Shown here one piece after another: positions 8,888 through 15,817 of a stretch of DNA of 64,000 nucleotides. The notes below the pieces were generated by a model. That model was not told where the DNA came from. It saw only the letters and a list, made by a program, of their open reading frames with translations, and searched no databases. Position 1 is the first letter of the stretch. Each line of letters begins with the position of its first letter. This stretch comes from Elusimicrobiota bacterium (GTDB lineage: Bacteria > Elusimicrobiota > Elusimicrobia > UBA1565 > UBA9628): NCBI GenBank assembly GCA_016209035.1, contig JACQWX010000066.1:20180-84179 (forward strand), read 5' to 3'. A program made the position numbers and the translations under genes.

Positions 8888-9316
8888 TTACGGCAGCAGA
8901 TCGTTGGTGCAGTCCGACGTGCTGCAGGTAACCGCGAGAACGCCGGTCGGGGTGGGGTGCGTGTAGGTTACCACGTAGAGCCCGTAGACCGCCGGAGCCG
9001 GGGTGTTGCGCGTCAAGGTGATTACCCACCCCGGCGTCGTGTTGACCGTGATGTTGCTCATCGCGAAATACTTCATGGTGCCCAGCATGATGCCGTACCC
9101 GCCCGCGGCCGTGTAGGAGGTGCAATACGTCCCCTGCTTGATGAGGCAGGTCTCCTGCGCGGTCTTCAAACCGCCGAGCCAATTCATGCCTTCCGAGCAC
9201 TTGGCTCTTTCCACCACCCTGAAGTACTGCGGCACCGCGACCGCGGCCAGGATGCCGATGATCAGAACGACCACCAGCAGCTCGATCAGGGTGAATCCTC
9301 TCAAAGCCTTCTTCAT
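8888..9316 (-). CDS. Type IV pilin-like protein
   Basis: The protein has 142 residues from the ATG with a good Shine-Dalgarno (GGGGGA); the upstream track start is rejected. The short leader MKKALRG precedes FTLIELLVVVLIIGILAAVAVPQY, the classic class III signal: cleavage after Gly, N-methylated Phe1 and Glu5. The helix continues into a globular domain with four Cys, the last pair (TCSTSDC) close to the C-terminus as in the disulfide loop of many pilins. It is monocistronic, opposite to the regulator at 9446 and separate from the main pilus operon, so it could be the major pilin or an accessory one. Its leader carries a hairpin (AGCCGGCC with GGCCGGCT, about 9332-9352). Confidence 0.85.
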   Translation of the reverse strand: MKKALRGFTLIELLVVVLIIGILAAVAVPQYFRVVERAKCSEGMNWLGGLKTAQETCLIKQGTYCTSYTAAGGYGIMLGTMKYFAMSNITVNTTPGWVITLTRNTPAPAVYGLYVVTYTHPTPTGVLAVTCSTSDCTNDLLP

Positions 9317-9365
9317 AATGTCCCCCGCCTCTGGAAGCCGGCCTCCCGGGCCGGCTCCTACCCTC

Positions 9366-9371
9366 ATTATA
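9366..9371 (-). promoter_or_regulatory. -10 box (TATAAT) for the pilin gene
   Basis: A perfect TATAAT on the minus strand lies 49 nt before the pilin ATG. In contrast to most genes here, it gives a real 5' leader (~42 nt) with a hairpin and a Shine-Dalgarno sequence. Confidence 0.55.
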
Positions 9372-9401
9372 GCCGATGCGTCTGTGCAAGGTGTGGGCGA
9401 G

Positions 9402-9431
9402 TTGTGTGCGACTTGTGAATTCTCCTATAAT
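9402..9431 (+). promoter_or_regulatory. Sigma70-type promoter for the response regulator (TTGTGT-N18-TATAAT)
   Basis: TTGTGT (9402-9407), an 18-nt spacer and a perfect TATAAT (9426-9431). The ATG follows 14 nt after the -10, so the leader would be about 8 nt with no Shine-Dalgarno. It lies back-to-back with the pilin promoter, within 60 bp. Confidence 0.6.
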
Positions 9432-9445
9432 GGGGCCGGGCCCCT

Positions 9446-10159
9446 ATGCCGCGCATCATGATCGTCGAAGACGAGGAGTGCATCGTCTCGGCGGTCGAGA
9501 AGACCCTGGCCTCTGCGGGAGGATTCGCGTTGACCGCGGTGCGCGACCCCGCCAAGGCGCTGCCGGCGGCCATCAGCGGCAAGCCCGACCTCATCCTCCT
9601 CGACATCCGCCTGCCCGGCTCGGACGGCCGGCACATCCTGAAGGCCCTCAAGGAGAACGCCGCCACGAGGCCCATCCCCGTCATCTTCCTGACCGGCATG
9701 TCCGGCGAGGGCGACAAGGTGATCGGCCTCGACATGGGCGCGGACGACTACGTGGTGAAGCCCTTCGGAGCGATGGAGCTCCTGGCCCGGATCCACGCGG
9801 TCCTGCGCCGGACCCGCCCGCGGGGCGCCCGGCCGACGGCCGCTTCGAGCCTCGACGCCGTGAGCGTCGGGGGCCTCAAGCTCGACGCGTCCTCCCGCAG
9901 CGCCAGCTTCAGGGGAAAGCCCCTGCGCCTGCAGCCCAAGGAGTTCGAGATCCTCTTCTTGCTGGCCTCCCGGCCCGGAAGGGCCCACGCCCGCGGCTGG
10001 CTCATCGACAACACCTCCTCCTACGGCATGTCCGTGGCTACGAGGAGCCTCGACACCCACATCAAGAACATCCGCCGCAAGCTTGGGCGCGCGCGCCGAC
10101 TCATCGAGACGGTGCCGAAGATCGGCTACCGCTTCGTGCGTCCCCATGACCGCTTCTAG
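9446..10159 (+). CDS. OmpR/PhoB-family response regulator
   Basis: The protein has 237 residues. The N-terminal receiver domain has the acid pair E8/D9, phospho-acceptor D53 in LILLDIRLP, T83 and K105 in DDYVVKPF. A linker of about 25 residues (Arg/Pro/Ala-rich) leads to a C-terminal winged-helix DNA-binding domain (about 140-235) with the typical LQPKEFEILFLLASRPG and DTHIKNIRRKLG blocks. The partner kinase starts inside its last codons (14-bp overlap), so the two are co-translated. The pilin promoter is immediately upstream in the opposite direction, which makes pilin expression a plausible target, but no operator can be identified from sequence alone. Confidence 0.85.
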   Translation: MPRIMIVEDEECIVSAVEKTLASAGGFALTAVRDPAKALPAAISGKPDLILLDIRLPGSDGRHILKALKENAATRPIPVIFLTGMSGEGDKVIGLDMGADDYVVKPFGAMELLARIHAVLRRTRPRGARPTAASSLDAVSVGGLKLDASSRSASFRGKPLRLQPKEFEILFLLASRPGRAHARGWLIDNTSSYGMSVATRSLDTHIKNIRRKLGRARRLIETVPKIGYRFVRPHDRF

Positions 10160-11423
10160 GCCGCCGTCCCCCCACCCGTCATCGGACGAGCGGCGCACCA
10201 CCTACTTCGCCTTCCAGGGCCTGCTCGCGGCCGTGCTCATCCTCATCTTCCTCACCCACCGGCAGGACGCCTCCACCTGGGTCCCCCGGTTCGCCTTCCT
10301 GCTGGTCTTCCTGGCCGCGTCGCTTGCGGTCCTGCGCCTGGTCCCGTCCGCGCACCTGGCGAGTTGGCGGTTCCAGGTGGGGCTCTTCCTGACCGACGCG
10401 GTCCTGGCGACCATCGCCCTGGCCTGGGCGAAGCCCCTCCCCGAGCTCTATCTGATCTTCCTGCTCATCATCTTCGGGGCGGCGCTGACGCGCAGCCTGG
10501 CCTCGAGCCTGGCCATCGCCGTCGTCACCTCGCTTCTCTTCCTGGCCGCGGGCTGGAAGCCCGTCCGCGGGCTGCCGGGGGACGCCGCTTTTTGGGCGCA
10601 GTTCATGTTCCTGTGGGTGGTCTCCGCGCTCCTTGCCATCCTTTCCCGTGATTCCCAGCGCGCCCAGGACTTCCGCGAGCGCAGGCTCCTCGAGGCCGTC
10701 GTGGAGGCGGAGCGGCTCTCGAGCCTCGGCAGGCTCTCCGCCGAGGTCGCCCACCGCATCAAGGGGCCCCTGACCACCATCATGGTCAACGCGGACCTCC
10801 TGGCCGCGCAGTTCCAGGGCTCCAAGAAGGCCGCCGCCGACCTCCGGCAGGTCCGGGACGCGGCCCGGCACTGCAAGGATATCCTCAAGAGCCTGCTGGA
10901 CCTGGGCCGCATCGAGGAGATGGACCGCTCACCAATGGACTTGGGCCGGGCCGCGGCCTCGGCCCTGGCCTCGTTCGACGCTCAGGCCCGGAAGAAGTCC
11001 GTCCGCGTCGAGGCCGAGGGCCTTGGGGTCCCGGCTCCCATGGAAGGCGACCCGTCGCTGCTCCATGAGGCGGTGTCGGCGCTCCTGCAAAACGCGCTCG
11101 AGTCCGTGGACAAGGGCGGCCGGGTGCGAGTCTCGCTAAAGACAAGGCTCGGCGCGTTCGAACGGATCGCCCTGGGGACCGGCGGGCACTACGCCCTGGA
11201 GGTCTCGGACGACGGCCGGGGCATCGCGCCTGACGTCATGGACAGGATCTTCCAGCCGTTCTTCACGACGCGCAAGAGCGAGGGCTCGGGCCTGGGGCTC
11301 TCGGCGGCGCTGCGCATCCTGCAGAAGCACGGCGGGACCATCGAGGCCCACAGCGACGGCCCGGGCCGCGGCGCGACCTTCACCCTGGTCCTGCCCCGGC
11401 CCGCCGCGCCTCGACCAGGCTGA
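10146..11423 (+). CDS. Membrane-bound sensor histidine kinase
   Basis: The protein has 425 residues from the ATG overlapping the regulator stop by 14 bp; the track's upstream start is a shadow. Residues 20-170 hold about five hydrophobic helices with little extracellular sequence, suggesting an intramembrane sensor. A short coiled segment leads to the HisKA domain, SSLGRLSAEVAHRIKGPLT, with the phospho-accepting His near residue 202. The HATPase_c domain follows with N box LLQNALESV, G1 DDGRGIAP, F box FQPFFTTR and G2 GSGLGLSAA. It resembles NtrB/PilS-like kinases in its HATPase part although the regulator is OmpR-like. The 3' end overlaps convergent hpnK by 44 bp. Confidence 0.85.
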   Translation: MTASRPPSPHPSSDERRTTYFAFQGLLAAVLILIFLTHRQDASTWVPRFAFLLVFLAASLAVLRLVPSAHLASWRFQVGLFLTDAVLATIALAWAKPLPELYLIFLLIIFGAALTRSLASSLAIAVVTSLLFLAAGWKPVRGLPGDAAFWAQFMFLWVVSALLAILSRDSQRAQDFRERRLLEAVVEAERLSSLGRLSAEVAHRIKGPLTTIMVNADLLAAQFQGSKKAAADLRQVRDAARHCKDILKSLLDLGRIEEMDRSPMDLGRAAASALASFDAQARKKSVRVEAEGLGVPAPMEGDPSLLHEAVSALLQNALESVDKGGRVRVSLKTRLGAFERIALGTGGHYALEVSDDGRGIAPDVMDRIFQPFFTTRKSEGSGLGLSAALRILQKHGGTIEAHSDGPGRGATFTLVLPRPAAPRPG

Positions 11424-12249
11424 CCCCGCACCGGTCGAGGCATTCCCGGACCCTCGGGCTCGTGAGGGCTCGCAGCTCCTCGCGGGAATGGTGGGTGGGC
11501 GTGGGCCCCGCCTGGGCGGAGGCGCCGGCGTCCGCCGTCGGGTGGAGATAGACCTCGGTCAAGCCGGCGGGGAGCCTGGGGATGATCCAGAGGAGGTAGT
11601 CCTCGGTCATCATGCCGGAGCGCAGGAGCCCCAGCACCGCGTCGCAGACGACCAGCTCGCGGGCCTGCGGAAAGGAGTTACACCTTACCGCAGGTCCCTG
11701 CGGCGATAACGCCGCAGGGGCCCGCGGGCCCTTGAGCCAGGACCGCAGACAGCCGAAGACGCAGCCCATCGCCAGGCTTGGCAGCAGCCCGCCTAGGCCG
11801 AACCCGAGGCGCAGGCCCAGTTCCCCGCCCGTCAGCCGGATGCGGCCGATGCCGTGGCGCAGGGCGGCCCGGGCGACCATGGGGAACACGGTCGGATGGA
11901 CGTGGACGTTGAGGTGGCTGTCGAGGTGGGTCGGCCTGACGCCCAGCGAGAGGCACAGCCTCAATTGGGAGTCGATCTCCTCTTCGAGGCCCCGCCCGCG
12001 CCGCAGGAACTGGCGCAGCCCCCACGCCGCGGCGCATCCACCCTCGCAGAGGTCGAGGTGCACGCCGACGCCCAGGCCCGGGTTGGCCCGGGCGACGCGC
12101 ACGGCGTCGCGGACGGCGGCCCCCCGGACCATGAGGCTGGCGAACCTGAGGATCCCGCGCCGATGGGAGGCCTCGACCGCCTCGTTGACGCCCGGGGTGC
12201 TCCCGAAATCATCCGCGGTGACGATCAGCCGGCGCGGGGCAGGCCCCAT
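11380..12249 (-). CDS. hpnK: HpnK-like hopanoid deacetylase (YdjC/ChbG family)
   Basis: The protein has 289 residues. LIVTADDFGSTPGVNEAV at the N-terminus and HLDSHLNVHVHP near residue 110 supply the metal-binding Asp and His residues of the YdjC/ChbG carbohydrate deacetylase fold. The family member tied to hopanoids, HpnK, removes the acetyl group from the N-acetylglucosamine that HpnI attaches, and hpnI lies 10 kb away. It is the last gene of the minor pilin cluster; its ATG shares one base with the preceding stop (TGATG), so it is translationally coupled to a PilX-like gene, an odd partnership. A perfect 10-bp hairpin (11696-11719) is translated within a variable segment (PAALSPQGPAV). Confidence 0.75.
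   Translation of the reverse strand: MGPAPRRLIVTADDFGSTPGVNEAVEASHRRGILRFASLMVRGAAVRDAVRVARANPGLGVGVHLDLCEGGCAAAWGLRQFLRRGRGLEEEIDSQLRLCLSLGVRPTHLDSHLNVHVHPTVFPMVARAALRHGIGRIRLTGGELGLRLGFGLGGLLPSLAMGCVFGCLRSWLKGPRAPAALSPQGPAVRCNSFPQARELVVCDAVLGLLRSGMMTEDYLLWIIPRLPAGLTEVYLHPTADAGASAQAGPTPTHHSREELRALTSPRVRECLDRCGVSLVEARRAGAGPG
11696..11719. repeat. Perfect 10-bp hairpin inside hpnK
   Basis: CCCTGCGGCG-ATAA-CGCCGCAGGG. It sits in a region of hpnK that does not look conserved and is read through as coding sequence. Confidence 0.55.
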
Positions 12250-12644
12250 CAGGGCTGGGCCTGCTCGAATCTCGCGGTCACCTCGCAGCTGCCGCCGACG
12301 ATCTGCGCGACGACCTCCGGGTAGAAGCCGGGGGGGTTGGGGGTGCAGGTGCAGCTGCAGAGGCCGGCGGTGCCGCCGCAGGAGTAGGCCACGCCCGAGC
12401 CGGGAGTAAAGCTCAGGCAGTAGGCGGGCTGGCCGTTGTACAGGTCCGCGTTGGCGCTCCAGTAGGTGATCAGCAGCGACACGGCCTGCTCGTCGTATTT
12501 CTTGCCGCGGCTCCCGTAGTGCTCCCGGTGGATCAGCCGGTACTGCATCAAGACGATGCTCATCATGCCGGCCGCGAGCAGGCCCATGATCACGCTCGTG
12601 ATCAGGACGTGCACCATCACGGAGCCGCGCCGGCTCTTCGTCAT
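12249..12644 (-). CDS. PilX-like minor pilin / pilus assembly protein
   Basis: The protein has 131 residues. The N-terminus RRGSVMVHVLITSVIMGLLAAGMM is a hydrophobic pilin-type helix after a short basic leader. It lacks the usual FTLIE motif, which is common in PilX- or GspK-type proteins. The rest is a small Cys-rich domain (CSCTC, two further Cys) ending in EVTARFEQAQP. It lies between the PilW-like gene and hpnK on the same strand. A general secreted pseudopilin role is likely; assignment to PilX rests on position and size. Confidence 0.6.
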   Translation of the reverse strand: MTKSRRGSVMVHVLITSVIMGLLAAGMMSIVLMQYRLIHREHYGSRGKKYDEQAVSLLITYWSANADLYNGQPAYCLSFTPGSGVAYSCGGTAGLCSCTCTPNPPGFYPEVVAQIVGGSCEVTARFEQAQP

Positions 12645-12651
12645 CGTCCCC

Positions 12652-13392
12652 TCATTCGCTCCCGCCGTACGGCCTGTTCGCCCGCAGGAAGGTGTCGACC
12701 TTCAGGTGGACCGGGACGGGAAGCTGCGACGTCGGCCCCGTCGTGGGCATGGTGGAGCTGCCCACGGCGAAGTGCATCTCGATGCCGTCGCCCCGGTTCG
12801 TGAAGATGGGCGGGGTCGCGGTGGCGTCGTTGTCGCGGTAATGGAGGTTCCTGATGACCACGGAGGCGTTCGCGCCGAGAGCGCAGCCCGCGGGGATGTT
12901 GTCCGGGCAGACCAGGCCCGGCCCCGAGACCGTGAGGCGCAACAGCGCGGGAATGCCTCCTCCGATGTCGGGGTTCCGGCAGTAGCGGAACGCCAACACG
13001 TCCTTGTTGCCATCGAGGCGCCCCCCGGCTGCGGAGGTGTTGGAGTCGTAGAGCTGCCTGGAGAAGTTGACGCAGCCGTCGAGATTGTCCCCGCTGGTCC
13101 CGAGCGCGGGGGAGTTGATGTGAGTTGTTTCCTCGACCTCCGAATTCAATCGGTCGAGCGCGACGACGGTCCATCCGCTCACCTCGCCCCGGAGGCTCGT
13201 GTCGACGTGGTACCTCAGCATGGACGCGAGCACGGTCACGAGCGCGATCAGGACGAACGAGCTCAACGACATGGCGATGAGAATCTCGATGAGGGTGAAC
13301 CCGTGTCTGCTCGCCTCCCCCACGGGGAGGTGAGCAAGCCGTCGAGGGGGATGATGCGTCAAACCCCTACTGCGGTTCCGTCCAGTCGACAT
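12652..13392 (-). CDS. PilW-like minor pilin with unusually long leader
   Basis: The protein has 246 residues. The class III signal GFTLIEILIAMSLSSFVLIALVTV follows a long basic leader of about 30 residues (MSTGRNRSRG...VGEASRH) instead of the usual 6-15. The leader DNA contains a perfect inverted repeat, CCTCCCC-CAC-GGGGAGG with a GCTC/GAGC extension, very like the one in the pilin gene at 13941. The globular part contains three Cys and Asn-rich loops. It overlaps the preceding PilV-like gene by 26 bp. Minor pilins of this type prime the pilus tip. An alternative start just before HGFTLIE cannot be excluded, but no ATG or GTG is placed well. Confidence 0.7.
   Translation of the reverse strand: MSTGRNRSRGLTHHPPRRLAHLPVGEASRHGFTLIEILIAMSLSSFVLIALVTVLASMLRYHVDTSLRGEVSGWTVVALDRLNSEVEETTHINSPALGTSGDNLDGCVNFSRQLYDSNTSAAGGRLDGNKDVLAFRYCRNPDIGGGIPALLRLTVSGPGLVCPDNIPAGCALGANASVVIRNLHYRDNDATATPPIFTNRGDGIEMHFAVGSSTMPTTGPTSQLPVPVHLKVDTFLRANRPYGGSE
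13312..13338. repeat. Hairpin in the prepilin leader (PilW-like gene)
   Basis: GCTC-G-CCTCCCC-CAC-GGGGAGG-T-GAGC forms an 11-bp stem with one non-paired step. A sister copy lies at the same position in the next prepilin gene, about 1.1 kb away. Confidence 0.55.
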
Positions 13393-13918
13393 AGACCTCC
13401 ACCTGAGGGATGCTGCGCGTCTCGATAGGAAGGCCGACGCCCTCCGGGGCCATGTTCCCGGCCGAGAAGGTCTGCATGTAGGTCACCACGTAGCGGATCG
13501 TGGCGTTGTACGGCGCCCCCGCGAACCATGGCGGGAGCACCCCTGTCAGGGTATGAGTGCCGAAAGCGAGGGCGGGGACGGCGCCCTGGCTGTCCGTGAT
13601 GGTCCCGTTGATCGGTGGGATGCCGGTGCCGTCCATCGCAGGCGAGCCGTTGATGGACCAGTTCGCGGCCGCGGTCCCCCCGCCGGAGGGGCCGCGGAAG
13701 CCCAAGTCGAAGGGCGCCTGGCCCCTGTCGCCGGAGACGTACCCCTTGAGCTTCTCGGAGAGCTGACGCGAAACCTGGTCCGCCACGAGGCGGCGCATGG
13801 ACCTCCCCGAGCCGCGCTTGGCGCTGATGGCGACGCTGAAAACCGAGCCCGTGACCACCGCCAGCAGCAGCATGGCGATGGAGACCTCGAGGAAGGTCGA
13901 CCCGCGTTTCTTAGCCAT
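13367..13918 (-). CDS. PilV/GspI-like minor pilin
   Basis: The protein has 183 residues. The leader MAKKRG precedes STFLEVSIAMLLLAVVTGSVFS: a Gly cleavage site, a T-F-L-E variant of the FTLIE motif with the essential Glu5, and a hydrophobic helix. The globular domain is rich in Gly/Pro loops and ends in IPQVEVYVDWTEPQ. It lies 22 bp after the major-type pilin gene and overlaps the PilW-like gene, so it belongs to one minor-pilin transcription unit. No Cys pair is obvious. Confidence 0.7.
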   Translation of the reverse strand: MAKKRGSTFLEVSIAMLLLAVVTGSVFSVAISAKRGSGRSMRRLVADQVSRQLSEKLKGYVSGDRGQAPFDLGFRGPSGGGTAAANWSINGSPAMDGTGIPPINGTITDSQGAVPALAFGTHTLTGVLPPWFAGAPYNATIRYVVTYMQTFSAGNMAPEGVGLPIETRSIPQVEVYVDWTEPQ

Positions 13919-13940
13919 GACCGCGGCCCAAGCCTGGCGC

Positions 13941-14510
13941 CTATAACCCCGTCACCGACGGCGGGCTCGTACCCACCGCCTCCACGGCTCCGTTCGTGTC
14001 CACCGCGAGCCCCCACGTGTTGTAGGGCGCCGAGTTCGTGCCCGGATTCGCCCCGGTCCTCCTCGCCGCGCACGCGACCCAGGCCCTGGCGGAGAAGGTC
14101 TTGCCGCCGCAGCTCGAGGTCGTGGTCCCGTCGGCGCCGGTGTAGACGTAGGGCCGGGTGCCCCACTCCTGGGCTATGAGGTACTTGCACCTGACGAGGC
14201 CGCACACGTCCGCGGCCCCGCCGGCGGGGCAGGCCCCGGAGTTGCAGGTGCCGTCGATGGTCCCCGAGAAGAAGGCGGTGGAGTTGCGGTCCAAGGCGCA
14301 CATGCGGTTGGCCGCGGCGATCGCGCGCACGTTGGCGACGGCCTCGTCGAACTTGGTCGACTCGATGGCCCTCAGGTACTGCGGGATGCCGAACGCCGCG
14401 AGCATGGCGATGATGGCCACCACGACCATCAGCTCGATCAAGGTGAAGCCCGTGTCAGCAAGCCCCCCCACGGGGGGCTTGCTTGCGTCGGGGGGCGAGA
14501 TCCGTTTCAT
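13941..14510 (-). CDS. Major-type IV pilin (PilA/PilE-like)
   Basis: The protein has 189 residues from the ATG preceded by GGGAGGA at the right distance; the longer track start is rejected. The leader MKRISPPDASKPPVGGLADTG is about 21 residues and is encoded partly by a perfect 11-bp hairpin. It is followed by FTLIELMVVVAIIAMLAAFGIPQYLRAIE, a textbook class III pilin helix with Glu5. The globular domain contains at least eight Cys, enough for several disulfides. It is the first of the pilin genes after pilC and has its own -10 box, so it can be transcribed independently of the assembly genes. Confidence 0.8.
   Translation of the reverse strand: MKRISPPDASKPPVGGLADTGFTLIELMVVVAIIAMLAAFGIPQYLRAIESTKFDEAVANVRAIAAANRMCALDRNSTAFFSGTIDGTCNSGACPAGGAADVCGLVRCKYLIAQEWGTRPYVYTGADGTTTSSCGGKTFSARAWVACAARRTGANPGTNSAPYNTWGLAVDTNGAVEAVGTSPPSVTGL
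14455..14478. repeat. Perfect 11-bp hairpin in the prepilin leader
   Basis: GCAAGCCCCCC-AC-GGGGGGCTTGC, just before the codons for the cleavage site, followed by GCGTCGGGGGG. The PilW-like gene has a related hairpin and the same trailing motif (GTCGAGGGGG) at the same place. Confidence 0.6.
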
Positions 14511-14528
14511 CAAGTCCTCCCTACCCAT

Positions 14529-14534
14529 AGTATA
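14529..14534 (-). promoter_or_regulatory. -10 box (TATACT) for the pilin gene at 13941
   Basis: TATACT on the minus strand lies 18 nt before the ATG, and GGGAGGA sits between. It provides a short leader with a Shine-Dalgarno sequence, inside the pilC-pilin intergenic region. Confidence 0.5.
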
Positions 14535-14582
14535 GCCCCAGAATCTGGGCAAACCCAGGGCAATCCGTGTTCAAGTTGTGAA

Positions 14583-15809
14583 TCATTTGGCGCCCAGCGT
14601 CGACATCTTGAAGATGGGCAGGAACACGGAGAGCACGATCGTCCCGACGATGACGCCGATCCCGACGACCATGACGGGCTCGATGATGGCGGTGAACCGC
14701 CGGGTGAACTGGTCGATCTGCTCGCGGTAGAACCCGGAGAGGGTCACCAGCATCTCCGGGAGCTTGCCGGACTCCTCTCCCATGAACATCATCTCGGTCA
14801 CCAGGGGCGGGAGCGCCCCCGTCTTCTTGAAGGCCCCGGAGATGGATTTGCCGCTGGCCACGTCGTTGCGCACCGTCCGCAGGAAGCGCTGGAAGATGAG
14901 GTTGTTGGAGAAGACCCCCTCCAGCACCGTGATCGTGTTGAGGATGCTCACGCCGCTCTCGATCAAGGCCGACATGGTCGTGAGGAGCCGTTCGACGAGG
15001 ATGTTCATGATGAATTCCCCGAAGAACGGGACCTTGAAGAAGATGGTCCACTTGGTCACGTTGCCGGCCTCGGTCGAGGTGTAGGCCTTCCAGACGAAGC
15101 CCAGGCCCACCAGGACGAACACCAGGGCGGCCAGGTGGTGGACCAGGATGTCCGAGACCAGGATGATGAACTTCGTGAGCGGCGGCAGCTCCACCCCGAA
15201 CTGTTTGAAGATGTCCGAGAACACCGGCACGATCTTCACGATGAAGAAGGTGAGCACCCCCATGGAGATGAAGAAGAGGATGCCGGGGTACGCCAGGGCC
15301 GTGATGACCTTGGCCTTGAGCTCGGCCTGCGCCGCGAGGTAGGAGCCGATCTGCTTGAGGGACTTGGGGAGTTGCCCCCCCATCTCTCCGGCCTGCACCA
15401 GGGAGACCCACAGCGAGTCGAAGGCCTTGGGGTGCTTCTCGAGCGCCTTGTAGAGGGCCGTGCCGCTGGCCACGTCCTTGGTGACCTGGCCGACGGCGAT
15501 CTGGAGGCCCTTGGAGCTGGAGTGCTCGCCGAGGAGCGAGAGGGCCCTCACCAGGGGCACGCCGCCGTTGAGGAGGGTCGCGAGCTGCTCGGCGAAGAAG
15601 ACGAGGTCCCGCTGGGCGACGCTCACCGCCCTCGCCCCCGAGACCTTGCCGGCCAGCGAGGACCGCGCGCTCTTGTCGGACGAGATGGAGAGGATGAAGT
15701 AGCCCTTCCCCTGGAGGACGCCGATCGCGTCGTTCTCGTCGTTGGCCTCGAGCGACCCGGAGATGGTCTCCCCTTTGCTGTCCTGCACGGTGTAGGCGAA
15801 TCGCGCCAT
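14583..15809 (-). CDS. pilC: PilC/GspF inner-membrane platform protein
   Basis: The protein has 408 residues from the ATG preceded by AGGGAG; the track ORF continues upstream as a shadow. Two T2SSF domains (about 70-195 and 275-395) each carry the family pattern, for example LVFFAEQLATLLNGGVPLVRAL and VQAGEMGGQLPKSL in the first and MMFMGEESGKLPEML in the second. Three or four membrane helices are present. PilC/GspF couples the assembly ATPase to the growing pilus. It follows pilB by 8 bp, so the two form one unit. Sequence does not separate type IV pilus from type II secretion use. Confidence 0.9.
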   Translation of the reverse strand: MARFAYTVQDSKGETISGSLEANDENDAIGVLQGKGYFILSISSDKSARSSLAGKVSGARAVSVAQRDLVFFAEQLATLLNGGVPLVRALSLLGEHSSSKGLQIAVGQVTKDVASGTALYKALEKHPKAFDSLWVSLVQAGEMGGQLPKSLKQIGSYLAAQAELKAKVITALAYPGILFFISMGVLTFFIVKIVPVFSDIFKQFGVELPPLTKFIILVSDILVHHLAALVFVLVGLGFVWKAYTSTEAGNVTKWTIFFKVPFFGEFIMNILVERLLTTMSALIESGVSILNTITVLEGVFSNNLIFQRFLRTVRNDVASGKSISGAFKKTGALPPLVTEMMFMGEESGKLPEMLVTLSGFYREQIDQFTRRFTAIIEPVMVVGIGVIVGTIVLSVFLPIFKMSTLGAK

Positions 15810-15817
15810 GTCGCTCC

